Assembly: GCF_035975855.1 (NCBI RefSeq) | Contig: NZ_CP109055.1 | Coordinates: forward strand, 10,106,001-10,170,000 | DNA: 64,000 nucleotides | Origin: Streptomyces sp. NBC_01304 | GTDB lineage: Bacteria; Actinomycetota; Actinomycetes; Streptomycetales; Streptomycetaceae | Reading direction: 5' to 3' | In this document: positions 24,893 through 32,365 of the stretch, piece after piece | Numbering within the stretch: the stretch's first letter is position 1 | Layout: each line of letters begins with the position of its first letter | Made by a program: the position numbers and the translations under genes | The notes under the pieces: model-generated | Database searches by the model: none | What the model was told of the DNA's origin: nothing | Seen by the model: only the letters and a program-made list of their open reading frames with translations

Positions 24893-26443
24893 ATGTCCCA
24901 AGCACCCAACGGTTTCTGGGCGCAGGCGACGGCAGACCCGGACCGTACGATCCTGATCGCCCCCGACGGCGAGGAGTGGACCGCCGGCCGGCTGCACGCC
25001 GCCGTCAACCAACTCGTGCACGGGCTGCGCGCCGCGGGCCTGGAGCGCGGTGACGCCTTCGCCGTGGTGCTGCCCAACGGCGTGGAGTTCTTCACCGCCT
25101 ATCTCGCCGCCTCGCAGGCCGGCTTCTATCTGGTGCCGGTCAACCACCACCTGGTCGGACCCGAGATCGCCTGGATCGTCTCCGACTCCGGCGCCAAGGT
25201 GCTCATCGCCCACGAACGGTTCGCCGACGCGGCGACCTCGGCCGCCGACGAGGCGAAGCTGCCCGCGACCCACCGCTATGCCGTCGGCACGGTCGACGGC
25301 TTCCGCGCGTACGCCGAACTCCTCGACGGACAGCCCGAGTCGGCGCCCTCGGACCGCACCCAGGGCTGGGTCATGAACTACACCTCGGGCACCACGGGCC
25401 GGCCGCGAGGCATCCGCCGCCCGCTGTCCGGGAAGCTGCCCGAGGAGACGTACCTCGGCGGATTCCTCGGCATCTTCGGCGTGAAGCCGTTCGACGACAA
25501 CGTCCACCTGGTGTGCTCACCGCTCTACCACACGGCCGTACTGCAATTCGCTGGTGCATCGCTGCACATCGGGCACCCCCTGGTCCTGATGGACAAGTGG
25601 ACCGGCGAGGAGATGCTGCGCCTCATCGACACCCACAAGTGCACCCACACGCACATGGTGCCGACCCAGTTCCACCGCCTGCTCGCGCTCCCCGAGCAGG
25701 TGCGCGAGGCGTACGACGTGTCGTCGATGCGGCACGCGATCCACGGGGCCGCGCCCTGCCCGGACCACGTCAAGCGCGCCATGATCGAGTGGTGGGGCCA
25801 GTGCGTGGAGGAGTACTACGCGGCCAGTGAGGGCGGCGGCGCCTTCGCCACGGCCGAGGACTGGCTGAAGAAGCCAGGAACGGTCGGAAAGGCCTGGCCC
25901 ATCAGCGAGTTGGCCGTCTTCGACGACGACGGCAACCGGCTGCCGCCGGGTGAGCTGGGCACCGTCTACATGAAGATGTCGACCGGCGGGTTCGCGTACC
26001 ACAAGGACGAGGCCAAGACGAAGAAGAACCGCATCGGCGACTTCTTCACCGTCGGTGACCTCGGCATCCTCGACGAGGACGGCTATCTCTTCCTGCGCGA
26101 CCGCAAGATCGACATGATCATCTCGGGTGGCGCCAACATCTACCCCGCCGAGATCGAGTCGGCCCTGCTCACCCACCCCGCCGTCGCCGACGCGGCCGCG
26201 TTCGGCATCCCGAACGACGACTGGGGCGAGGAGGTCAAGGCCGTCATCGAACCGGCCGAGGGGCAGGTGGCGGGCGATGCCCTGGCCGCCGAGATCCTCG
26301 CGCACTGCGAGAGCCAACTCGCCGGGTACAAGCGGCCCAAGACGGTCGACTTCATCGAGACGATGCCGCGCGACCCCAACGGCAAGCTGTACAAGCGGCG
26401 GTTGCGGGATCCGTACTGGGAAGGGCGCGAGCGGGCCGTCTGA
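24893..26443 (+). CDS. Acyl-CoA synthetase (AMP-forming, FadD type)
   Basis: A 516-residue ANL ligase. Visible motifs are the P-loop YTSGTTGRPRGIRR (about 162-175), YYAASEGGG, GDLGILDEDGYLFLRDR, and the C-terminal lysine region DPNGKLYKRRLR. It activates carboxylic acids to acyl-CoA. GAAGGAGCTG precedes the ATG. It is downstream of the nitronate-monooxygenase-like gene in an apparent operon, and the substrate is unknown. The stem-loop at 26457 ends the unit. Confidence 0.9.
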   Translation: MSQAPNGFWAQATADPDRTILIAPDGEEWTAGRLHAAVNQLVHGLRAAGLERGDAFAVVLPNGVEFFTAYLAASQAGFYLVPVNHHLVGPEIAWIVSDSGAKVLIAHERFADAATSAADEAKLPATHRYAVGTVDGFRAYAELLDGQPESAPSDRTQGWVMNYTSGTTGRPRGIRRPLSGKLPEETYLGGFLGIFGVKPFDDNVHLVCSPLYHTAVLQFAGASLHIGHPLVLMDKWTGEEMLRLIDTHKCTHTHMVPTQFHRLLALPEQVREAYDVSSMRHAIHGAAPCPDHVKRAMIEWWGQCVEEYYAASEGGGAFATAEDWLKKPGTVGKAWPISELAVFDDDGNRLPPGELGTVYMKMSTGGFAYHKDEAKTKKNRIGDFFTVGDLGILDEDGYLFLRDRKIDMIISGGANIYPAEIESALLTHPAVADAAAFGIPNDDWGEEVKAVIEPAEGQVAGDALAAEILAHCESQLAGYKRPKTVDFIETMPRDPNGKLYKRRLRDPYWEGRERAV

Positions 26444-26456
26444 GGCGCGGCTGTAC

Positions 26457-26501
26457 GCAGGTGCCCGAGGGCCGGGGGTGACCCGGACCTCGGGCACCTG
26501 C
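26457..26501 (+). terminator. Intrinsic hairpin after the acyl-CoA ligase
   Basis: A long stem, GCAGGTGCCCGAGG paired with CCTCGGGCACCTGC, contains an inner CCGGG/CCCGG helix. Confidence 0.75.
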
Positions 26502-26560
26502 ACGTCGTCCTGCGTCCACCGCTGCCAACAGGCAGTACGAGAGGGGCAGTTGGTCATACC

Positions 26561-26581
26561 TCGGTACTACATCGGTACCGA
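26561..26581. promoter_or_regulatory. Palindrome upstream of the secreted hydrolase
   Basis: Perfect 7-bp arms TCGGTAC and GTACCGA flank a 7-bp spacer, about 46 bp before the gene. Likely a repressor site; the regulator is not visible in the neighbourhood. Confidence 0.4.
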
Positions 26582-26627
26582 CCAGGGGCTGACGTGCGCA
26601 GATGGCGAGCGGCCTAGCGTTCTCGGC

Positions 26628-27827
26628 ATGATCCGAACCCGCAACACCGCCGCGGCCGCCGCACTGGTCGCCCTGTCCCTCTCTCTGCCGCTCGCGGCCG
26701 CACCGACCGCGTTCGCCGCGCCCTCGGCGGCCTCCGTGACCTCCGTGACCTCCTGGCCGAGCGCCGCCGCGCGGGCCCTTGGCGCGGACCCGCAGGGCAT
26801 GCAGCTCGAACTGCCCCGTCCGACCGGCCCTTACGCGACAGGCCGCGACACCCTGCACCTGACCGACACCGGGCGGCAGGACCCTTGGGTTCCGGCCGCC
26901 GGGGACCGGGAGTTGATGCTGTCGCTGTACTACCCGGCACGTCGGGGCGGCGGTTCCGGCGCTCCCTACATGACCAGCGAGGAAGCCCGCCTGCTCGCCG
27001 AGGCGCAGGGGCGCAACGTACCCGCGGAACTGGTCAGCGCCACCCGGACCCACGCAGTGCCCGGCGCGCGACCGGCACCGGGACGCCACCCCTTGATCGT
27101 CCTCTCGCCCGGCTTCTCCGTCGGCCGTGCCACCCTCACCTCCCTCGCCGAGGACCTGGCGAGCCGCGGTTACGTCGTCGCGACGGTCGACCACGCCTAC
27201 GAATCCGTGGGCACGCTCTTCCCCGGCGGCCGGATGCTGACCTGCGCCGCCTGCAAGCAGAAGTACGAGGACGTGGTGAAGGTGCGGGCGAAGGATCTCT
27301 CCTTCGTGCTCGACGAACTGACGGGGCACCGGTCGGCCTGGCGGCATGCCCGGATGATCGACCGCAAGCGGATCGGGATGGCCGGGCACTCCATCGGTGG
27401 CGCGGGCACGGCCGCGACGATGGCAGCCGATCGGCGGGTGCGGGCCGGGGTGAACTTGGACGGCACGTTCTTCGCCCCGGTCCCCGACTCCGGACTCGGC
27501 GGCCGGCCCTTCCTGATGCTGGGCACCGAGTCCTTCCACAGCCCGGGCTCCGTGGACGACTGGGACGGGGACTGGGCCCGCCTCGACGGCTGGAAGCGCT
27601 GGCTGACGGTCACCGGGTCCGGCCACTACACCTTCACCGATCTGCCGGTGCTGGCAGGGCAGTTGGGCATGACGGATCCGAAGGTACCGCTGCCGGGGGA
27701 CCGTTCGGGGCAGATCACCCGGGACTACGTCGGGGCCTTCTTCGACCAGCACCTGCGCGGCATCCCGCAGCCGCTGCTCGACGGGCCGACGCCGGGCAAC
27801 CCCGAGGTCGTGTTCCGGAATCCCTGA
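26628..27827 (+). CDS. Secreted alpha/beta hydrolase (PAF-acetylhydrolase/chlorophyllase-like)
   Basis: A 399-residue protein with a Sec signal (MIRTRNTAAAAALVALSLSL to AAPTAFAAPS). The hydrolase fold shows HPLIVLSPGFSVGRA, a nucleophile elbow GHSIGGAG (serine near 254), an acid candidate in VNLDGTFF, and the histidine in TGSGHYTFTD. This resembles bacterial PAF-acetylhydrolase-like lipases/esterases. There is a CAAC-type cysteine pair (TCAACKQKYED) near 206-209. It stands alone; a palindrome and a terminator flank it upstream. Confidence 0.82.
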   Translation: MIRTRNTAAAAALVALSLSLPLAAAPTAFAAPSAASVTSVTSWPSAAARALGADPQGMQLELPRPTGPYATGRDTLHLTDTGRQDPWVPAAGDRELMLSLYYPARRGGGSGAPYMTSEEARLLAEAQGRNVPAELVSATRTHAVPGARPAPGRHPLIVLSPGFSVGRATLTSLAEDLASRGYVVATVDHAYESVGTLFPGGRMLTCAACKQKYEDVVKVRAKDLSFVLDELTGHRSAWRHARMIDRKRIGMAGHSIGGAGTAATMAADRRVRAGVNLDGTFFAPVPDSGLGGRPFLMLGTESFHSPGSVDDWDGDWARLDGWKRWLTVTGSGHYTFTDLPVLAGQLGMTDPKVPLPGDRSGQITRDYVGAFFDQHLRGIPQPLLDGPTPGNPEVVFRNP

Positions 27828-27870
27828 ACGCGGCTCGGTCCTCTGGAGGGGCGGCAGGCCAGGCCTCCGC

Positions 27871-27985
27871 AGGTCAGGCCCGCGCAGCTGAGGCCCGCGC
27901 AGGTCAGGCCCGCGCAGGTCAGGTTCGCTCAGGCCAGGCCAGGTCAGGCCCGCCCAGGCCAGGCCAGGCCAGGTCAGGCCCGTCC
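27871..27985. repeat. 15-bp imperfect tandem repeats (AGGTCAGGCCCGCGC)
   Basis: About six 15-bp units interspersed with 5-bp AGGCC units fill the gap between the hydrolase and the antiporter. All lengths are multiples of 5 bp, pointing to slippage expansion. No real gene covers it; the minus-strand frame through it is a shadow. Confidence 0.8.
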
Positions 27986-28036
27986 CGGCCAGCCCCCGCC
28001 GGGTGAGGGCAGGGAGCCGTTGCGTAGGGTGCCCAT

Positions 28037-29137
28037 ATGGCAACAAAACCGGGCATCCTCACCACGGCCGGGACCACCGCGGTCCCCCTGCTCGCCCTCG
28101 TGGTGCTGGCGCTGACCTGGGGGCGTGACCTGCCGGGCGTCATGGTGGCGGTGGTCGCGCTGTGCCTGGCCGGGGCGGTGCTCGCCGCCGTGCACCACGC
28201 CGAGGTGGTGGCACACCGGGTGGGTGAGCCCTTCGGATCCCTGGTGCTCGCCCTCGCCGTCACCCTGATCGAGGTGGCGCTGATCGTCACTCTGATGGCG
28301 GACGGCGGCCCGAAATCGTCCTCGCTCGCCCGCGACACGGTCTTCGCCGCGGTGATGATCACCTGCAACGGCATCGTGGGGCTCTCGCTCCTGGTCGGGG
28401 CCTGGCGCAACGGCGTCGCGGCCTTCAATACCGAAGGCACCGTCGCCGCCCTGTCCACCGTGGCCACTCTCGCCACGCTCAGCCTGGTCCTGCCCACCTT
28501 CACCACCAGCAAGCCGGGGCCCGAGTTCTCCACGGCGCAGCTCGCCTTCGCCGCGGTGGTGTCGTTCGCGCTGTATCTGCTGTTCGTGGCGATGCAGACG
28601 ATCCGCCACCGCGACTACTTCCTGCCGGTCACCCGCGACGGCGAGGTCCTGGACGAGGACGACCACGCCCACCCGCCCAGCAACCGCGAGACCGGCATCA
28701 GCCTCGCCCTGCTCCTCGTCGCGCTGATCGCCGTGGTGGGCAACGCCAAGGGCATCTCGCCCACCATCGAGTCGGGCGTCGACGCGGCGGGGCTGCCGCA
28801 GTCCTTCGTCGGCGTGGTGATCGCCCTCCTGGTGCTGCTTCCGGAGACCCTCGCCGCCTACCGCTCGGCCCGCCGCGACCGGGTGCAGATCAGCCTCAAC
28901 CTGGCGCACGGCTCGGCGATCGCCAGCATCGGCCTGACGATTCCGGCCATCGCCATCGCCTCCATCTGGCTGGAGGGGCCGCTGCTCCTGGGCCTGGGCG
29001 CCACGCACATGGTGCTGCTCGCGCTGACGGTCGTGGTCAGCGCCCTTACGGTGCTGCCGGGCCGGGCGACGCTGCTGCAGGGCGGGGTGCATCTGGTGCT
29101 GTTCGCGGGGTTCGTGTTCCTCGCCATCAGTCCCTGA
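28037..29137 (+). CDS. CaCA-family calcium/cation:proton antiporter (ChaA-like)
   Basis: A 366-residue membrane protein with about 11 TM segments in two inverted halves. The conserved acidic alpha-repeat motifs are GEPFGSLVLALAVTLIEVALI (about 63-83) and QSFVGVVIALLVLLPETLAAYR (about 255-276); the glutamates bind cations. A cytoplasmic loop with an acidic DEDDHAHPP stretch lies between them. It exports Ca2+ or Na+ in exchange for protons. Monocistronic. Confidence 0.9.
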   Translation: MATKPGILTTAGTTAVPLLALVVLALTWGRDLPGVMVAVVALCLAGAVLAAVHHAEVVAHRVGEPFGSLVLALAVTLIEVALIVTLMADGGPKSSSLARDTVFAAVMITCNGIVGLSLLVGAWRNGVAAFNTEGTVAALSTVATLATLSLVLPTFTTSKPGPEFSTAQLAFAAVVSFALYLLFVAMQTIRHRDYFLPVTRDGEVLDEDDHAHPPSNRETGISLALLLVALIAVVGNAKGISPTIESGVDAAGLPQSFVGVVIALLVLLPETLAAYRSARRDRVQISLNLAHGSAIASIGLTIPAIAIASIWLEGPLLLGLGATHMVLLALTVVVSALTVLPGRATLLQGGVHLVLFAGFVFLAISP

Positions 29138-29163
29138 ACGCGTTCCTCGTCATCAGCCCCTGA
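29116..29163 (+). repeat. Duplicated tail of the antiporter gene past its stop
   Basis: The last 22 bp of the gene, GTTCCTCGCCATCAGTCCCT plus TGA at 29116-29137, recur at 29142-29163 with 20 of 22 identities, including a second TGA. This is a short tandem duplication with a 4-bp spacer. Confidence 0.7.
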
Positions 29164-29196
29164 GGGTGCCCTGCCGAACCTGCCTGGCGGGTGTGT

Positions 29197-29718
29197 TCAG
29201 TCGGCTTCCGGCTGTTCGAGGCGGCCCAGCCAGGTGGTCAGGAGAGCCTGCAACTGCGCGGCGTCCTCGGGGGTGACGGCGTCGAGCAGGCCGCGCTCGT
29301 TGCGCATGTGGTCGGTGAAGGCGCGGTCGATCAGCTTGCGTCCGGCCGGCGTGAGCGCGACCACGCGACCACGGCCGTCGACCGCCGAACGACGCCTGGT
29401 GACCAGCCCGCCTCGTTCCAGGCGATCCACGCGCTTGGTCATCGCGCCCGTGGTGACCATGGTGTGCGCCGCCAACTCGCCGGGTGCCCGCTCGTACGGA
29501 GCGCCCGCGCGCCGCAGTGCCGCCAGCACGTCGAACTCGCCCTCGCTGAGCCCGTACGTGTCGTAGACCAGGCAGAGTCGCTGCGTCAACAGCGCGGCCA
29601 GGCGGTGCAATCGGCCGATGACGGCCTGCGGGGACACGTCCACGTCCGGGCGCTCGCGGGCCCACTCCGCCTGGATGCGGGCGACATGGTCCAAGGGCTG
29701 TGCGCTTTCTTCCGTCAC
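29197..29718 (-). CDS. MarR-family transcriptional regulator
   Basis: A 173-residue winged-helix protein: YGLSEGEFDVLAALRRAG, PGELAAHTMVTTGAMTKRVDRLERGGLVTRR and the wing SAVDGRGRVVALTPAG. MarR dimers usually repress a divergent transporter and release on ligand binding. It is divergent from the EamA exporter, with two matching palindromes in between. The start is a GTG. Confidence 0.92.
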   Translation of the reverse strand: MTEESAQPLDHVARIQAEWARERPDVDVSPQAVIGRLHRLAALLTQRLCLVYDTYGLSEGEFDVLAALRRAGAPYERAPGELAAHTMVTTGAMTKRVDRLERGGLVTRRRSAVDGRGRVVALTPAGRKLIDRAFTDHMRNERGLLDAVTPEDAAQLQALLTTWLGRLEQPEAD

Positions 29719-29728
29719 GACAACCCAA

Positions 29729-29769
29729 TATACCTTCCATGGAAGATATAGTACCTTCCATGGAAGGTA
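29729..29769. promoter_or_regulatory. Two tandem MarR operators (CCTTCCATGGAAGG)
   Basis: Palindromes at 29729-29750 and 29752-29769 share the core CCTTCCATGGAAG; their centres are 21 bp apart, two helical turns. The second is a perfect 18-bp palindrome spanning the exporter ATG at 29760. This is a convincing site for the divergent MarR protein. Confidence 0.8.
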
Positions 29770-30725
29770 TCTGGCGGTGGCTACTGATCACGGCGATCGC
29801 GCCGGTGGCCTGGGGGACGACCTACTACGTCACCGGCGAGTTCCTGCCTCCCGACCGGCCCCTGTACGGGGCAGCATTCCGGGCGCTGCCCGCCGGACTG
29901 CTGCTGCTCGCCCTGAGCCGTACGCTGCCGAGCGGGTCCTGGTGGTGGAAGTCCCTGGTGCTCGGCGTGCTCAACATGGGCGGCTTCTTCGCGCTCGTCT
30001 ATCTGGCCGCGCAACGGCTGCCGACCAGCGTGGCCTCGACCGTGATGGCCACGGCGCCGCTGGCCATGATGCTCCTTGCGTGGCCGCTGGTCGGTGAGCG
30101 GCCACGGGTACGGCAGTTGGCCGCGGCGGTCGCCGGGGTCGCAGGGGTGTGCCTGATGCTCCTGACCGCGAGCGCCTCGATGGACCGCGTCGGCCTCCTC
30201 GCCTCCGCCTGCGCGATGGCCATGTCCTCGTGCGGCTACCTCCTCGCGAAGCGCTGGAGCGAGGGGATCGACACCCTGGCGTCCACATCCTGGCAACTCA
30301 CGGTCGGTGGACTGGTCCTACTCGTGGCCGCGGTGGCGATCGAGGGCGGTCCACCGGCGCTGGATGGTCCCGCCCTGGCCGGATTCGGCTACGTCACCGT
30401 CGTGGGGACGGCGTTGGCCTTCGTCGCCTGGTTCGCCGGCCTGCGCCGCCTGCCTGCGGCCACCGTGGGCCTGGTCGGTCTGCTCAATCCGGTCACAGGG
30501 GTCCTCCTGGGCACGGCGATCGCCCACGAGACGATGAACGGGCGGCAACTGTTCGGTCTGGCGCTCACCTTGGCGAGCGTGGCGCTTGCCCGACCTCCGA
30601 AGGGTCCGCCGCACCGCCGCGCCGCCGCAGCGGACCGACCTCGCCCCACTGAGGCGATGACGCCCGCGCCGTGCCCGGACCACCGGAAGCAAGTCCAGTG
30701 CCGGCGACCGGCCGGCGGTCCGTGA
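29760..30725 (+). CDS. EamA/DMT-family drug/metabolite exporter
   Basis: A 321-residue protein with ten TM segments in two EamA halves (PVAWGTTYYVTGEFLPPDRPLYGAAFRALPAGLLLL; YLAAQRLPTSVASTVMATAPLAMMLLAWPLVGERP; LLNPVTGVLLGTAIAHE). It probably exports a small metabolite or drug and is repressed by the divergent MarR protein. An alternative ATG at 29739 adds seven residues; both lie inside the operators. The C-terminal 35 residues are Pro/Arg-rich. No ribosome site is clear, so the transcript may be leaderless. Confidence 0.88.
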   Translation: MEGIWRWLLITAIAPVAWGTTYYVTGEFLPPDRPLYGAAFRALPAGLLLLALSRTLPSGSWWWKSLVLGVLNMGGFFALVYLAAQRLPTSVASTVMATAPLAMMLLAWPLVGERPRVRQLAAAVAGVAGVCLMLLTASASMDRVGLLASACAMAMSSCGYLLAKRWSEGIDTLASTSWQLTVGGLVLLVAAVAIEGGPPALDGPALAGFGYVTVVGTALAFVAWFAGLRRLPAATVGLVGLLNPVTGVLLGTAIAHETMNGRQLFGLALTLASVALARPPKGPPHRRAAAADRPRPTEAMTPAPCPDHRKQVQCRRPAGGP

Positions 30726-30742
30726 CCACGGCGACGTATCTG

Positions 30743-30847
30743 CTCATCCCGCCACGCGGCATCCCGTCACGGGGCATCCCGTCACGGGGCATCCCGTCAC
30801 GGGGCATCCCGTCATGGGGCAACCCGCCAGGGGTCATCCCGTCATGG
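30743..30847. repeat. 15-bp tandem repeats (GGCATCCCGTCACGG)
   Basis: Seven contiguous 15-bp units, the middle ones identical and the outer ones diverged, lie between the exporter stop and the convergent GST-like gene. No gene covers them. Confidence 0.9.
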
Positions 30848-30848
30848 T

Positions 30849-31793
30849 TCAGGCGCAGTTGGACGAACCGAGGCGAAGCGCTTGGTGCGGTTGCGCGGAG
30901 TTGCGGGACGGAGTTGCGGCCCCGTCCGTGATGTGGGACGCCCAGTCCAGGATCTGTACCGCTGCCCCGGCCGCCTCCAGCCCCCGGCAGCGTGCGTGGT
31001 GCCGGCGGGCGATGCCCGCCAGGTCGAGGTGGGCGCCGAAAGCGGGATGGGCGGCCAGCCGCCGCGCGTAGGACCACACATGGGGGTGGTCCGCGATGCG
31101 CTGGACCGCGGAGGCGTCCAGGTGCAGCCGGTGCACGGTGTCGAGCTGGACCAGGGTCACCCACAACTGCACGTCGGCGGCGGTCATTTCGTCACCGACG
31201 ACGAAGTCCTGGCGGGCGAGACGCCATTCCAGTGAGCCCAGGGCCCGCAGCAGCGAAACCAGGGCCGTGTAGCGCGCCGTGGCGTCGATGTCGGCCTGAC
31301 CGGCCCGCTGTGCGGCTTCGCCGATGAGGGACGTGCAGAGGTGGTCGACGGCGTCGAACTCGGCTTCCGCGCCCCGCGGATGGAGGACCGGCCGATCGGA
31401 GCAGACGCCGCCGAAGCGTCCTGCCAGGTCGCTGAGGATGTCCGGGGTGTGCGTACTGACGATCCGCCCCGTCCAGGAGTCGCTCAGCACCGGCGCGACG
31501 GCCGGTCCGGGATACCGGTGTGAACTGGCCTCGTACAAGGGGTGCAGTGCGGAGTGCCCGCCGTCGGACAGATCGGGAACGGCCGGCAACAGCACCACCG
31601 GCAGGGTCTCGTCCAGTGCGAGCAGGCTGTGGGTGATGGCGATCCGCAGACAGTGGGGGCAGGACAGGGACAGGTGGAGGCGGTAACGGCGCGGCGTGGC
31701 GTGGTAGCCGCTGTTGGGGTCACAGCTGATCCTGCCCCGGAACGACGGCGGGGAGGGGACGGGCGGCGTGGTGGTCGGGGCTGCGGCGGGCAT
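30849..31793 (-). CDS. Glutathione S-transferase-like protein (Xi/glutathionyl-hydroquinone reductase type)
   Basis: A 314-residue protein with a thioredoxin-like N domain (active motif SLSCPHCLR, C45 and C48) and an all-helical GST C domain (EFDAVDHLCTSLIGEAAQRAG, VVGDEMTAADVQLWVTLVQLDTV). Xi-class enzymes reduce glutathionyl-hydroquinones with a single catalytic cysteine. Streptomyces make mycothiol rather than glutathione, so the thiol partner may differ. The start is at 31793, with a long leader region upstream. Confidence 0.83.
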   Translation of the reverse strand: MPAAAPTTTPPVPSPPSFRGRISCDPNSGYHATPRRYRLHLSLSCPHCLRIAITHSLLALDETLPVVLLPAVPDLSDGGHSALHPLYEASSHRYPGPAVAPVLSDSWTGRIVSTHTPDILSDLAGRFGGVCSDRPVLHPRGAEAEFDAVDHLCTSLIGEAAQRAGQADIDATARYTALVSLLRALGSLEWRLARQDFVVGDEMTAADVQLWVTLVQLDTVHRLHLDASAVQRIADHPHVWSYARRLAAHPAFGAHLDLAGIARRHHARCRGLEAAGAAVQILDWASHITDGAATPSRNSAQPHQALRLGSSNCA

Positions 31794-32273
31794 GTGTCTC
31801 CCTGGGGCCGGGACCGGTCTTCTGGTCGCAGACGTGATGCGGACGTGCGGCGGTCGCGCATCCGGGGTGCGGGGCGCGCTGCGGCGAGGCGTTGCGGGGC
31901 GGGGAGTTGCGGGGTGAGGCGCTGCGGGGCGGGACGTTGTGAGGTGAGGCGACCGCGGACGCCTGCGGGCACCGTCCGGTTCAGCGCGGAGGCCGCGCCG
32001 CTCAGCGAGGAGGGCGCGCCGCGCTGCAGACGCGCAGCAGATCGATGTGGCGGCGGGACGTGAGCAGGAGCGGCGGCCGGCCCGCGCGCACGGCGCGGTC
32101 GGCGGGCGACTCCGAAGGCTCCATCTTTTCCTGCCACTTCACTGGGGAACTCTGCTTTGGAGTGTCCGGCGACCTTCAGGTCCCGTCAAGAGTGCCTGCC
32201 ATCGTCTCGCTCGACGTACCGCATGGTGAGACGCCTGGGAGTTGGTTTGCGGGCATCCGGCCACCCTTCCCTA
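31794..32273. other. 480-bp gene-free stretch with tandem 30-bp repeats
   Basis: No supported gene. Two tandem 30-bp G-rich units (GGCG(T/C)TGCGGGGCGGG...) lie at 31888-31947. On the minus strand a TTGACG box at about 32189-32194 could serve a long GST leader, but its -10 is poor. Confidence 0.5.
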
Positions 32274-32300
32274 TATTTCCCGTCGATTTACTAGGAAAAT
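32274..32300. promoter_or_regulatory. AT-rich candidate operator/promoter of the DszC-like gene
   Basis: ATTTCCCG and CTAGGAAAAT are inverted TTTCC/GGAAA arms around CGTCGATTTACTA, in the only AT-rich patch nearby, 66 bp before the gene. This is a candidate site for the Rrf2 protein encoded downstream. Confidence 0.45.
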
Positions 32301-32365
32301 GTTGACGGCCTTCCCGGCGGGTGCGCAGGATGAAGCATCCTGCCGACCTTGAGGAGACCCCTGCC

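Noticed and set aside
24158..25507. A long minus-strand frame across the nitronate monooxygenase/acyl-CoA ligase boundary
   Set aside because: Spans two well-supported genes on the opposite strand and has no family signature.
27830..28030. Pentapeptide-repeat protein on the minus strand (LRGPDLRGP-like)
   Set aside because: Produced by the 15-bp DNA repeat in a long antisense frame; no start, ribosome site or flanking domain.
30743..30847. CRISPR array
   Set aside because: Repeats are contiguous 15-mers without spacers, and no cas genes are nearby.
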